DNA of 64,000 nt from OLB16 sp964422415 (GTDB taxonomy: Bacteria > Hinthialibacterota > Hinthialibacteria > OLB16): assembly GCA_964422415.1 (NCBI GenBank), contig CAYRBI010000005.1, forward strand, positions 1 to 64,000. Reading direction: 5' to 3'. The notes under the pieces were generated by a model. It saw only the letters and a list, made by a program, of their open reading frames with translations. It did not search any database and had not been told where the DNA came from. Shown piece by piece: positions 1 through 8,996 of the stretch. Positions within the stretch are counted from its first letter, which is position 1. Every line of letters begins with the position of its first letter. A program made the position numbers and the translations under genes.

Positions 1-94
1 CACTCATGAGGCACTCGATAAAATCGATCACCTCCTGAGCCTTTTCATCGGGCAGGTCAAGGCTCTTCTGGTAAATCACCTCGGCGAGAGTCAT
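1..94 (-). CDS. DUF2281-like small protein, N-terminal 31 residues (cut by window edge)
   Basis: Only the first 31 codons lie in the window; the rest continues beyond base 1. The visible part begins MTLAEVIYQKSLDLP and continues with EKAQEVIDFIECL. That is the pattern of DUF2281/VapB-like small proteins: a short helix, an LP turn, then an E-V-x-D-F-x-x-x-L helix. Some members are antitoxins paired with PIN toxins, but no partner is visible here. The start at 94 is supported by an AAAGGAG ribosome site about 8 bases upstream. The call rests on the short N-terminal pattern only. Confidence 0.6.
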   Translation of the reverse strand, partial: MTLAEVIYQKSLDLPDEKAQEVIDFIECLMS

Positions 95-502
95 GACGGG
101 GTACTCCTTTCACCCTACTCCACGAACGCATCCACTCTCTCATGATAGAATTCCGCTTGGCCTTCCGGAAGAAGCAAGTTACCCGAAGGCCGTGGATTCC
201 CGCCTTCGCGGGAATGACGAAGGGGGGCGGGAATGATGAAGGGGGGCAGGAATGACGAAGGGGGTACCCCACCCGGTTTCTATAATGGGCTGATCAGTTC
301 ACTGCAACAGTCTTGCCTTTAGTATCCAGAGCCTGTATGGTTCTTGGTAGATGATTTGCTGCCTGTGGAAGACAAGCGAAGTTTTACACGCCTCCCTTTC
401 TTCATCACGTACACCTCGAAGTTGGTCACTCACCTCTAGTGCCGTTCCCTTCTTTGCCGGTGTTCAGCAAACGATGTCCTAGTCCGTCTATGCGGATCGT
501 GC
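95..502. other. Gene-free stretch upstream of the helicase leader
   Basis: Reading frames here are short or run through repeat sequence, and I see no convincing gene. It holds one partial palindromic repeat with tandem units (listed separately). A TATAAT at 281-286 has no recognisable -35 element at the proper distance. The remainder, about 290-502, shows nothing I can assign. Confidence 0.5.
190..266. repeat. Half palindromic repeat followed by three 19-bp tandem units
   Basis: Bases 192-220 carry the palindromic core GTGGATTCCCGCC-TTC-GCGGGAATGAC that also occurs, twice each, in the elements at 28079 and 36773. It runs into three direct 19-bp units (210-228, 229-247, 248-266) of the form GGGAATGACGAAGGGGGGC with 1-3 differences. 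The second half of the full element is absent. It looks like a decayed copy that has expanded by tandem duplication. Confidence 0.8.
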
Positions 503-565
503 GTCCGCTCCGGACAGACAAGCGTGCTCACCGATAGAGCACGCGCTGTGTTCACAATGAACACA
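503..565 (+). promoter_or_regulatory. Three consecutive stem-loops in the helicase leader
   Basis: Three inverted repeats lie end to end. They are GTCCG/CGGAC (503-515, 3-nt loop), GCGTGCTC/GAGCACGC (522-544, 7-nt loop, perfect) and TGTGTTCA/TGAACACA (547-565, 3-nt loop, perfect). They precede the DEAD-box helicase start at 673 by 107 nt. They could form a structured 5' untranslated region, or the last could be an operator. The structure is read directly; its role is inferred. Confidence 0.5.
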
Positions 566-672
566 CCAACGCCCGGCGATCACCACACAACGTCCATGGC
601 CACGCCCAAAGTGGGTCTGGCGTAATTTGGACTTTGCCTTGATACGCCCGGTAATTGAAAGGGTTTTTACGT

Positions 673-2073
673 ATGTCTTTCTCTCAATTCGGCATCGACA
701 AGCGCTGCCTGGAAAATCTCAAGGCCCAGGGAATCTCCAGCCCGATGCCCATCCAATCGCAAGCCATTCCAGCCGCACTGGAAGGCCGCGATCTCATCGC
801 CATCGCCCAAACCGGGACAGGGAAAACACTGGCCTTCGCGCTGCCCGCCCTGACTCGTTTGGCCGCGCTCAAAGGCCCCATCCGTAATGGGATGCTGGTC
901 CTCACCCCCACCCGCGAACTCGCCATCCAGGTTCATTCCGTAATTGAATCGCTGGCCAGAAAAGTGGGATTACGTTCCGCCTGTATTTATGGGGGCGCTG
1001 GCATGGGCGCCCAGACCGAGGCCTTACGCAGGGGCTGCACCATCCTGGTCGCCACCCCGGGACGTCTATTGGACCATATGGCCCAGGGCCATGTCCGTTT
1101 CGATCAACTCTCTATCCTAGTACTGGATGAAGCCGACCGTATGTTGGACATGGGTTTTATCCATGATATCCGCCGCATCCTGGATAAGCTGCCCACTAAC
1201 CGGCAGACCCTGATGTTCTCAGCCACCTTCCCATCCGAGATCGCGCGGCTGGCCAATACGATGCAAAACAATCCTCTGCGGATCGAGGTCCAGGCCACTT
1301 CAAAGGCAGCCGACACCGTCCGTCAAGGAATCTACACGGTCGATCAAACGGCCAAGGCCGATCTCCTGTCCCAGATCCTGCGTGGAGAAGATGTGCAGTC
1401 GGCACTTGTGTTCCTGCGCACCAAACACCGCACAGACCGTCTGGCCAGAGCCCTGGGCCGGGATGGATTCAAGGTGGGTACCATCCATGGCAACCGCTCC
1501 CAGAGCCAACGTCAACAGGCCTTGGAGGGTTTCCGCCGGGGACGCTATAACGTGCTCGTAGCCACCGATATCGCCGCACGCGGTCTGGACATCCAGGGCC
1601 TGAGCCATGTCATCAACTTTGACATCCCCGCCACCTCGGATGAGTACATCCACCGCATTGGACGCACCGGACGGGCCAATGCCACTGGCGATGCGATCAC
1701 CTTCGTATCACCCGATGATGCCAAGATCCTGGCCAGTATCGAGGCGGCGTTGGGAAGAAACCTCCCCCGCGAAGAGTGGGATGGCGCGGTCCATGTTCCC
1801 ACCCACTTTCATCCAGGTGAAGCACGCAAAGGGAATGAGAACCGCCATAATGGTGGTAATTCACGGCGCGGTGGTAGCTCACAACGCAGCGGCGGTTTTC
1901 GACGCAGCAGTGGTTCACAGCATGGTGGAGATTCACAACGCAATGGAGGATCTCAGCGCGGTGGAGATTCACGGCAAGGCCGCAATTCACCACGCAGCGG
2001 TGGGTCGCGGCGTGGTGGAGATTCACCTCGGAATCGCGATTCACAGCGTAGTGGTGAACGCGAATATCAATAG
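673..2073 (+). CDS. rhlE: DEAD-box ATP-dependent RNA helicase, RhlE-like
   Basis: RNA helicase of 466 aa that would unwind RNA duplexes in ribosome assembly or mRNA turnover. All core motifs are present: the Q-motif region near residue 25, AQTGTGKT (45-52), PTRELA, TPGR, DEAD (152-155), SAT (183-185), ARGLDI and HRIGRTGR. After about residue 390 comes a low-complexity tail of repeated Arg-Gly-Gly and Ser-rich units (RRGGSS, QRSGG, QRGGDS), typical of RNA-binding tails. I chose ATG 673 because GAAAGG lies about 10 nt upstream; an upstream in-frame TTG at 655 lacks a site. A structured leader precedes it and a hairpin follows. The exact subfamily (RhlE rather than SrmB or CsdA) is less certain. 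Confidence 0.92.
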   Translation: MSFSQFGIDKRCLENLKAQGISSPMPIQSQAIPAALEGRDLIAIAQTGTGKTLAFALPALTRLAALKGPIRNGMLVLTPTRELAIQVHSVIESLARKVGLRSACIYGGAGMGAQTEALRRGCTILVATPGRLLDHMAQGHVRFDQLSILVLDEADRMLDMGFIHDIRRILDKLPTNRQTLMFSATFPSEIARLANTMQNNPLRIEVQATSKAADTVRQGIYTVDQTAKADLLSQILRGEDVQSALVFLRTKHRTDRLARALGRDGFKVGTIHGNRSQSQRQQALEGFRRGRYNVLVATDIAARGLDIQGLSHVINFDIPATSDEYIHRIGRTGRANATGDAITFVSPDDAKILASIEAALGRNLPREEWDGAVHVPTHFHPGEARKGNENRHNGGNSRRGGSSQRSGGFRRSSGSQHGGDSQRNGGSQRGGDSRQGRNSPRSGGSRRGGDSPRNRDSQRSGEREYQ

Positions 2074-2083
2074 GAGACCTTTT

Positions 2084-2124
2084 CCCCGCCCTCCCTTCCA
2101 AAAAAAGGAAGGGGGGGAGGGGGG
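2084..2124. terminator. Hairpin between convergent genes
   Basis: A C-rich arm (CCTCCCTTCC) pairs with a G-rich arm (GGAAGGGGGGGAGG) across a loop of seven A residues. It lies between the helicase stop and the permease stop, which converge. It likely ends transcription from both sides, although a classical U-tract is weak. Confidence 0.6.
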
Positions 2125-2126
2125 AA

Positions 2127-3818
2127 TTATGCCCTGAAGATCGCTCCCATTTTCTTCCCCAATAAACTCCCCGCCAGAAGTAATCCTACCGCCAGGAAAG
2201 CCATGCTCCAAACTCCCAGAGCGGCGGCCAGCGCACGGCCCTCACCAAGCAGCTGGTAAAGCTCATAGATGGCTTTCGTAATCGGGAAATCCACCTGCTT
2301 CTGAGCCAGCATGAGCGAGTCGCTGACCTCGAGCATGGCGAAGCAGAAGGCCAGAATCCCACCCGCGACCAGATTGGCACTGACCAGGGGGAGAGTCACC
2401 TTACGCAGAGTCCGGATGGTCCCAGCCCCCAGATTATGCGCGGCTTCCTCGAACACCTGACTGGCTTGTTGAAGGCCAGCGGCGACTGAACGGACCACAT
2501 AGGGCAGGCGGCGGATCGAATAGGCGATCACCAACAACAGCGTGGGATCCTTGGCGGGATCGAGAAAAGTGAACCACTCGCCGGGCTGGGTCATGGCCAG
2601 GTATCCAAAAGCTAACACAATCCCCGGTACCGCCAGCGGAGCCATCAACAACGCATCCAGCAGCGCGCGTCCACGCATCCGGGTCCGCACCACGATCCAC
2701 GCCGCGAAGATACCCACCACGAGATCCACAAAGGAGGCGATGCCAGCATAACGAAGGCTGTTACCAATGCTGGGGACTGTAAAGGAATGCTGCAGGGCAT
2801 CGCGGTAGTGATCCATGGTCCAGGAATGGGGCAGCACCGAGGCATACCAGTCATGGCTGAAACTCACCAGGATCACGCTGAGGTGAGGGATCACCGCCAG
2901 GAATGTGATCAACAGCATGAAGCTACAGGCCAGAATTCCACGCCAACCCGGCAGGCTTTTCTCCACCGAACCCCGGCCGCCCTTCGAGATAACCGCCATG
3001 GACTCACGGTGCAGAGCCATCCTTCCCAGCAGATATAACAACACCGAACAGGACAACATCACCACCACGAGGACATAGGGAAAGGGGTTATCGCCAATCT
3101 CCTTGAGGGCATCGAAGATCTGCACACTGGTGACCCGGGTGTAGTCGAACATCAAAGGTGTCCCCAGTTCAGTGAAGGCCCAGATGAAGACGATCGTCCC
3201 GCCCGCGAACAGACCCGGCATCATCAAGGGAAGCGTGATACGGCGTAGGCGGTACCACTTCCCTGCTCCCAGGTTGCGCGCGGACTCCTCCATGGCGGGG
3301 TCAAGATTGGCCAAGGAAGCCACGGCATTGAGATAAAGGATGGGGTAGAGGTGCAAGGCCTGAGCGATGGCGATCCCCCAGAAACGTGATAGACCAAGCC
3401 AGTCCACTGGCTCGGTGGGGGCCACTCCGACCAAGTCCAAAAGGGAGTTGAGGATACCCGCCTGTCCCCAGAACTGACGGAAGCCGATGGCTCCCACAAA
3501 GGGGGGCAGGATCATGGGGACCAGGATGAGTGAGGCCAACAGCCCCTTCCCGGGATAAGTGGCGCGGGCATTGAGAATCGCCATGGGCAAAGCAATCAGG
3601 ATCACCAGCCCCATGGTGGCGGTGGCCAGCAGGAAAGAGTTGAGCAGACCCTCCATGTATAGCGGGTTGCGGAAGACCTCGGTTAGGAAGGCCAGTGTGG
3701 GCTTCCCACCTTCATCGAGAAAACCACCCGCTAGCACACGGAAGAGGGGATAGATGAAGAAGAGTCCCAGCCACGCCAGGAGCAAGGCATATCCACAAAG
3801 CATCAGCCGTGATCTCAT
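2127..3818 (-). CDS. ABC transporter permease with two fused MetI-type domains (iron/thiamine type)
   Basis: Inner-membrane permease of 563 aa with about twelve membrane segments, made of two homologous halves as in FbpB/ThiP-type transporters. Each half carries an EAA loop that docks the ATPase: ESARNLGAGKWYRL..LP in the first, EAAHNLGAGTIRTL..LP in the second. The ATG at 3818 overlaps the stop of the upstream solute-binding gene in an ATGA arrangement, so translation is probably coupled; the open frame extends further upstream but inside that gene. No ATPase gene lies next to it, so the pump must use one encoded elsewhere. The substrate is unknown; ferric iron is the commonest for this architecture. 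Confidence 0.9.
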   Translation of the reverse strand: MRSRLMLCGYALLLAWLGLFFIYPLFRVLAGGFLDEGGKPTLAFLTEVFRNPLYMEGLLNSFLLATATMGLVILIALPMAILNARATYPGKGLLASLILVPMILPPFVGAIGFRQFWGQAGILNSLLDLVGVAPTEPVDWLGLSRFWGIAIAQALHLYPILYLNAVASLANLDPAMEESARNLGAGKWYRLRRITLPLMMPGLFAGGTIVFIWAFTELGTPLMFDYTRVTSVQIFDALKEIGDNPFPYVLVVVMLSCSVLLYLLGRMALHRESMAVISKGGRGSVEKSLPGWRGILACSFMLLITFLAVIPHLSVILVSFSHDWYASVLPHSWTMDHYRDALQHSFTVPSIGNSLRYAGIASFVDLVVGIFAAWIVVRTRMRGRALLDALLMAPLAVPGIVLAFGYLAMTQPGEWFTFLDPAKDPTLLLVIAYSIRRLPYVVRSVAAGLQQASQVFEEAAHNLGAGTIRTLRKVTLPLVSANLVAGGILAFCFAMLEVSDSLMLAQKQVDFPITKAIYELYQLLGEGRALAAALGVWSMAFLAVGLLLAGSLLGKKMGAIFRA

Positions 3819-5473
3819 CGGGGCGGTCCTGCCTTTCCCTCCCGGACCGCGAGTGTGGCCGCCTGCTGGTACTGGCTCGCGAAGAACAGCCCCCATTCAC
3901 GCGCTAAAGCCACCTCCTGAACCTTGGTCTTGGCCCGCAACAATGACTCACCCACCTGGCCGTATTGGGCATTCTCCGGAAGCGCACATAGCTTCTCCAT
4001 GGCTGCGGGACACAGTTCCGCTCCGCCACAGGCCTGGATGGTTTTCCAGGCCTGTCTGAGCTCATCACCCGTATCGAGACAGCTGGTCCGGATCAAGAGA
4101 CGAATGGCATTGAAGAGTTTACCAGTCCATTCCGTGTGGTAGGTAAAACTCTCCGCCTGAGTATACGGACTCGCTTCGGGATTACTGCAGTATTGGAGGT
4201 TTTCCGGCACATAAAAATCACGGCGGATGGGGAGCCTTTGCAGGGCATAGCGTTGCGGCCCACCGGAAGCTCCCACACGATAAGCCCACAATCGCTGCCC
4301 CTCCATCGACATCACATATTGTATGAAACGCAATGCCAATTCAGGATGAGGGGCGCCGCGCAACATGGCGATGGGATCACACGCCACTGTCGTCCCTCCA
4401 CTGGGCGACACATACCGCATCCGGCTGGTTCCATCCGGTTTGGCCGCTAGGCTGGCCTGGAAAAGACCATAGAAATCGATGCACATCCCCGCTGTTGAAT
4501 CACCCATGTAGACATCCAAGGGAACCTTGGAGGCGGAGTCGGTAAAGTAACGCGAGTTGGCCGCCGCCATGCGAATCACTTTCATCCCCGCGGTCCATCC
4601 AGTGGCCAACGCCATGGGGAAAGAGGATGAGTCAGTGGGGATTCCAGCCGTGGCGGTCACCATCTCCTGCTGAATGACCATCTCGAAGGCCTTCGCGGAG
4701 GAACCACTCTTGGAGGGGTCCGCCAGGGCAACCTGTCCGAGAAGCGCGGGCTGCCCCAGATCCCGCCAGGTGATTGGTTCGTAAGAATGGGGAATCCGTA
4801 CCAGGCAATCCAGGTTGTAACAGATACCAAAGGCGGAGACAGTGGCGCCATACCAGAGGTCATTCTTATCAAACCACTTCTCACCGCCGATGAACTCCGG
4901 AACTTGAGTTCCGATGATTTCCTTCCCCTCGGGGGTATCTTTAAAACCAGAGGGCGCGAGGTGCCCCATGGCCGCTTGACGGCTGAGGTCATACTCCCCA
5001 CCCCCAAAGAAGAGGTCAATGCCGATGCCCACATTGGAAGCGAGGAAGGCCTTGCGGGCTTCGCGTATCTCCACAGGAAGGGTGGTGTCATCTGTTTTGA
5101 CTTTGGGGTTGTTGAAGGAGTTGGCGATTGCGGTACTCCACTCTTTCCCCATCGTAGACCATTCCGCCCGGAAAGCTGCGGTGTACTGAGCGGAGAGATA
5201 ACGCCCGATCTCGGTGGTCCCGCCGATGTTGCGCCAATCCACAATCACGGATTGGCCATACTTTTCTTCATACCAGCGTTCGAAAGCCCGTCCAAACTCA
5301 TAACGGATGGCTTCGTTGTGGGGGCTGATGACAACTAGCGGCAAGGAGCCACTGAGTGGTTGGTCATATCCGGAACGCAACACAAACGGTAGTGCGATGA
5401 GAACCACCAGCACCAGCGCATACAGGTATGGTGGGGAAAGGTATCCGCCACCATCATGAGCCGGTGAGCTCAT
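3815..5473 (-). CDS. Membrane-anchored extracellular solute-binding protein
   Basis: Protein of 552 aa. An N-terminal hydrophobic segment (about residues 16-33) without a clear cleavage or lipobox site suggests a membrane anchor. The body resembles family-1-like/Fe(III)-type periplasmic binding proteins: an early LVVISPHNEAIRYEFGRAF strand-helix and a later DFYGLFQASLAA region. It is longer than the usual ~340 aa, with an extra C-terminal helical region after about residue 430. It sits between TerC and the double permease, overlapping each by 4 bp, so it very likely feeds that permease. Substrate not predictable from sequence alone. Confidence 0.82.
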   Translation of the reverse strand: MSSPAHDGGGYLSPPYLYALVLVVLIALPFVLRSGYDQPLSGSLPLVVISPHNEAIRYEFGRAFERWYEEKYGQSVIVDWRNIGGTTEIGRYLSAQYTAAFRAEWSTMGKEWSTAIANSFNNPKVKTDDTTLPVEIREARKAFLASNVGIGIDLFFGGGEYDLSRQAAMGHLAPSGFKDTPEGKEIIGTQVPEFIGGEKWFDKNDLWYGATVSAFGICYNLDCLVRIPHSYEPITWRDLGQPALLGQVALADPSKSGSSAKAFEMVIQQEMVTATAGIPTDSSSFPMALATGWTAGMKVIRMAAANSRYFTDSASKVPLDVYMGDSTAGMCIDFYGLFQASLAAKPDGTSRMRYVSPSGGTTVACDPIAMLRGAPHPELALRFIQYVMSMEGQRLWAYRVGASGGPQRYALQRLPIRRDFYVPENLQYCSNPEASPYTQAESFTYHTEWTGKLFNAIRLLIRTSCLDTGDELRQAWKTIQACGGAELCPAAMEKLCALPENAQYGQVGESLLRAKTKVQEVALAREWGLFFASQYQQAATLAVREGKAGPPR

Positions 5474-6507
5474 GCGTTGTCTTCCTTCTGGGGAGGTTCC
5501 TCGAAAGCGGGATTCTCCTCGGCGGATTCCTCCACCACACTGGAAAGATCACGCTGTATCCGCTTTGATCTCAACACCGAAGCAATAATTCCCACCGCTA
5601 AAATCCCCGCAATGATCAACAAGGAGATGCCTGTGGGAATATGAAAGATCTTGGAAATGAGCATCTTCACCCCGACAAAGGCTAGGAGAAACACAAGGCT
5701 GAAGCGGAGGTAATGGAACTGAGCCATCAGTCCCGCCAGAGCGAAGTACAATGAACGTAATCCCAGAATCGCGAAAACATTCGAGGTATACACCAGGAAG
5801 GGATCCGTGGTGATTGAAAAGATGGCCGGGATCGAGTCGATGGCGAAGATGACATCGGTGCTTTCCACAACCAGGAGCACCAAAAACAAGGGGGTAACCG
5901 CCCGCTTACCATTCATGTGTGAAAAGAAATTCTCTCCCTCGAAATGAGGAGTCACGGGATACATTTTCCGCGCAAACTTCACCAGGAAATTCTTCTCTGG
6001 TTCCACCTCCTCATCACTGGCGCGCAACATCTTGACCGCGCTGAAAATGAGTAGAGCCCCAAAGACATAGATGATCCATTCAAATCTTTCGATCAGCGCC
6101 GAACCGGCGGCGATCATTCCACCACGCATAATCATTGCGCCCAGAATACCCCAGAAGAGAGTGCGATGCTGATGCTGACGAGGTACACCGAAGTACGAAA
6201 AGATGAGCGCGATAACAAAAATGTTGTCCAGGCTCAGGGAGTATTCAATCACCCAACCCGTGAAATATTTAAGCGCCGCCTCCGAGCCTGAAAGGGATCC
6301 CTTATCATGCAAACCGATCCCCATCCAATGATTTTCATAGGCGAAGTAGATAAACACGCTGAAGAGCAACGCCACCGAGACCCATAGACCAGTCCAACGC
6401 AGAGCCTCCTTGGCGCTGATCACATGGGCTTTGCGGTTGAGCACACCCAAATCGAGCGCCAGCGCACAGAAGATGAAGAAGATAAATCCTAGCCAAATCA
6501 AGAGCAT
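5470..6507 (-). CDS. TerC family integral membrane protein
   Basis: Membrane protein of 345 aa with about nine hydrophobic segments. It shows the TerC signatures with charged residues inside the membrane: SLDNIFVIALIFSYF and a later STDVIFAIDSIPAIF. TerC-family proteins are linked to tellurite resistance and, in better-studied members, to manganese or other metal export and metalation of exported proteins. ATG 6507 is preferred because GGGAG sits 9 nt upstream; the longer frame adds 17 non-conserved residues. Its stop overlaps the start of the solute-binding gene (ATGA), which suggests a joint role in metal handling; that is inference. Confidence 0.93.
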   Translation of the reverse strand: MLLIWLGFIFFIFCALALDLGVLNRKAHVISAKEALRWTGLWVSVALLFSVFIYFAYENHWMGIGLHDKGSLSGSEAALKYFTGWVIEYSLSLDNIFVIALIFSYFGVPRQHQHRTLFWGILGAMIMRGGMIAAGSALIERFEWIIYVFGALLIFSAVKMLRASDEEVEPEKNFLVKFARKMYPVTPHFEGENFFSHMNGKRAVTPLFLVLLVVESTDVIFAIDSIPAIFSITTDPFLVYTSNVFAILGLRSLYFALAGLMAQFHYLRFSLVFLLAFVGVKMLISKIFHIPTGISLLIIAGILAVGIIASVLRSKRIQRDLSSVVEESAEENPAFEEPPQKEDNA

Positions 6508-6608
6508 GAAGTCCGACTCCCATTGGATTACCGTCACGTGGTCTGTGTCACCAGTCACACACCACCCCTGAACGAGCCGAATTGGAGTTTATCCGAACCA
6601 GTCCAGCC

Positions 6609-6637
6609 TTGCCATCCTTGCTGGGGACGGATACAAC
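6609..6637 (+). promoter_or_regulatory. Sigma70-type promoter for trpC
   Basis: TTGCCA (6609-6614), a 17-nt spacer and TACAAC (6632-6637) lie 32 nt upstream of the trpC start, in the intergenic gap divergent from TerC. The -35 matches five of six consensus bases and the -10 four of six. Confidence 0.5.
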
Positions 6638-6669
6638 ATGCACAGGTACCCCCTAAGAGAGGAAACAGG

Positions 6670-7476
6670 ATGTCCAATATTTTGGAGAAGATCATTGCGG
6701 ATAAACGTCCCGAAGTCGAAACCCTACGCACGGGGAGGGACTTTGATCAGTACTGCACCGAGGCCAACAAGGCTCACGGGACACGCGATTTCACCAGATC
6801 CCTGGTCCATCCTGAAAAGGTCACTGTCATCGCCGAACTCAAGAAGGCCTCACCCTCCAAGGGATTGTTACGTGAGGATTTCGATCCCACCGGAATCGCC
6901 AAGGGGTATTCCAAGGGTGGAGCCGCCGCGCTCTCAGTCCTGACCGAAAGCAACTACTTCCAGGGTGACCGGTCATTTCTCGCGGCGGTCAAGGAGGTGG
7001 TGAAGATCCCTCTGTTGCGGAAGGACTTCATCTTTGACCGCTTTCAGATTCCGGAATCCCGTCTGCTGGGAGCCGATGCAGTTCTGCTCATCGCAGCAGC
7101 GCTCACTGACAAAGAAATCAGCGAATTCATCAAGCTCGCGGGACAGCTCCACCTCGCGGTGTTATGCGAGGTCCACGATGAGACCGAGATGAAACGTGTG
7201 GTTGGCTGCGGAGCCAATCTGATTGGGATCAACAATCGTGATCTGAAAACTTTCGAGGTGAACCTGCAAACCACCTTCGATTTGGTTCCCCTTGCGCCTG
7301 ATCATGCGGTGCTGGTCAGCGAAAGTGGAATCCGGTGTTATGCGGACCTGGAACTCATGCGGGACGCCGGAGTGGCTGCGGTGCTGGTGGGTGAGACATT
7401 GATCCGTCAAGCCGATGTACGCTTGGCGCTCAGAAATCTCTATAATCCAAACGCTCCCACACCCTTCGAGGATTGA
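6670..7476 (+). CDS. trpC: Indole-3-glycerol phosphate synthase
   Basis: Tryptophan biosynthesis enzyme that closes the indole ring, converting CdRP to indole-3-glycerol phosphate with loss of CO2. The 268-aa protein is a single-domain (beta/alpha)8 barrel of usual length. It shows the family signature VIAELKKASPSKG (E56, K58), the LLRKDFIFDRFQI strand, CEVHDE, GINNRDLKTFEV, VSESGI and GVAAVLVGETL. ATG 6670 follows AGAGGAAACAGG; the upstream extension of the frame is unconserved. Other trp genes are absent nearby, so it is detached from a trp operon. A flippase-like gene follows after 12 nt. Confidence 0.97.
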   Translation: MSNILEKIIADKRPEVETLRTGRDFDQYCTEANKAHGTRDFTRSLVHPEKVTVIAELKKASPSKGLLREDFDPTGIAKGYSKGGAAALSVLTESNYFQGDRSFLAAVKEVVKIPLLRKDFIFDRFQIPESRLLGADAVLLIAAALTDKEISEFIKLAGQLHLAVLCEVHDETEMKRVVGCGANLIGINNRDLKTFEVNLQTTFDLVPLAPDHAVLVSESGIRCYADLELMRDAGVAAVLVGETLIRQADVRLALRNLYNPNAPTPFED

Positions 7477-7488
7477 TCCAGCTCAGCA

Positions 7489-8988
7489 ATGCCCTCTCTC
7501 GGACGGGAAACCCTTATCATCCTCGCTGGAAGGGCGGTCACACTCCTCCTCTCCTTCGTGGGGTTGTTCCTTTATCCGGTCCTACTGGGCCCCCAGGCGC
7601 ATGGTGTATTACAGTACTATCTCGGCTTCTTGCTCCTGCTGTTGGGTTTTCTGAATGGCTGCGCGCCACCCATGATGGCGCACTTCATCGCCATCTACCG
7701 AGTGTCCGATCCAGGACGTCAGGGGCCTTTCATCCTCCAGGTGTGGCGCTGGTTCGCGGTGCTGCTGTTTGCGTTGTGGTTGTTGTATCCCTTTCTGCAG
7801 GATAAGAGTGGCTTCACCTGGATCTTCCTGGGAGTAGCCTTTTCCGGAGCAGCCCAGCTCCTGGCCAATACAGAGTATGGATTGGGGTATCTAGGCCCCA
7901 CCACGTGGTTCCCAGTTCATATCTTGATTTGCCGTTTAGTTTTGATTGGCGGGGCAACGGTTTGGCTGTCAGGCAGCCATGGTACTGAGTTCCTGGAATC
8001 CTGGGCAAAGACCTGGATTCCGGTCCTGCTCGTAATCTCAACACTCCCGGCTTTAGTCTGGGTGTTTCTCTCTTTTTTTAAGCGCCGCCACGAGTGGTTT
8101 GTGGATCAACCCCCCGCCCCATCTTTCACATCCTCTCTATTACCCTGGGAAGAGATCCGCAGCTTAGGGATCGCCTCGCTGGTAGGCCAATTGATCTACC
8201 AGGTGTTCACCCGCACCCTGGTACCATTAGCAGGTCAGCTCGGTTATCCGGCTGAGCAAGTCGGATACCTCGGCCTCGCGATCCAAGGCTTTGGGATGAC
8301 GGTCTACATCGCGGGGATCTTCAGCATCAGCGCTTACCCTTGGCTGGTGTCGGCCAATGAAGCAGGGGAGAAAAAGCGTTTCCAGACAGTACAGGCAGAG
8401 GCCTGGAGATTCAGCGCCTTGCTGGGTGGGTGGCTGACCGCGGGAGTTCTTGGACTAGCCCACCCGGTGGTGTGGGTGGTGTTGGGAGAACAGTACCATG
8501 GAGACTCAAGCCTCATGGTGGCATTGATCCGTATCTGCATCCTCGCTGGCGCATTCATGCTGGTGGCCGAATTTCACCTGCGGATGTTGATCTCACTGAC
8601 CCGGATGAGGGATTACCTCATCGCGGTCATCCTTGGGTTTCTACCCACAGTACCCTATGCCGTCTGGGTCTTGATGACCGGGAGTGGGATCCTCTCATTC
8701 GCCTGGATTCTGACGATGGGAGTCGGTGGCTTGATGGTGCTCTCGTTGTGCTTCTCGCCACGGACAGAGGGTTTCATCCGCACCAGCATGGGGGCACTTA
8801 TTGGAATAACTGTTTCAATGGGAACAGTAGTCTTCATGAAGGCTGACTCGCTGGGAACTCTGGTGATCCAAGGGTTTGTCATTTCCCTGGTTTACTGGCT
8901 GGTGGCATGGGGAACAGGTTTAGTGAAAAAGGAAGATCTGCAGCTGATCACAAAAATCGCGGGAAGAGCATCCACTACCACTGAGTAG
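7489..8988 (+). CDS. Flippase-like membrane protein (MOP superfamily, polysaccharide type)
   Basis: Hydrophobic protein of 499 aa with roughly 12-14 membrane segments, starting MPSLGRETLIILAGRAVTLL. That resembles the N-terminal helix of Wzx/MurJ-like lipid-linked saccharide flippases. It would move lipid-linked saccharides across the inner membrane. It lies 12 nt after trpC and probably shares its transcript, but no glycan-synthesis genes are adjacent (the nearest glycosyltransferase is 4 kb away on the other strand). The superfamily is fairly clear; the exact substrate is unknown. Confidence 0.72.
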   Translation: MPSLGRETLIILAGRAVTLLLSFVGLFLYPVLLGPQAHGVLQYYLGFLLLLLGFLNGCAPPMMAHFIAIYRVSDPGRQGPFILQVWRWFAVLLFALWLLYPFLQDKSGFTWIFLGVAFSGAAQLLANTEYGLGYLGPTTWFPVHILICRLVLIGGATVWLSGSHGTEFLESWAKTWIPVLLVISTLPALVWVFLSFFKRRHEWFVDQPPAPSFTSSLLPWEEIRSLGIASLVGQLIYQVFTRTLVPLAGQLGYPAEQVGYLGLAIQGFGMTVYIAGIFSISAYPWLVSANEAGEKKRFQTVQAEAWRFSALLGGWLTAGVLGLAHPVVWVVLGEQYHGDSSLMVALIRICILAGAFMLVAEFHLRMLISLTRMRDYLIAVILGFLPTVPYAVWVLMTGSGILSFAWILTMGVGGLMVLSLCFSPRTEGFIRTSMGALIGITVSMGTVVFMKADSLGTLVIQGFVISLVYWLVAWGTGLVKKEDLQLITKIAGRASTTTE

Positions 8989-8996
8989 GCCTCAGA

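Noticed and set aside
210..266. Possible CRISPR array
   Set aside because: The three 19-bp units are directly joined without spacers, so this is a simple tandem repeat.
281..286. TATAAT as a -10 promoter element
   Set aside because: No -35 hexamer at 15-19 nt upstream and no extended TG; the region has no nearby gene start.
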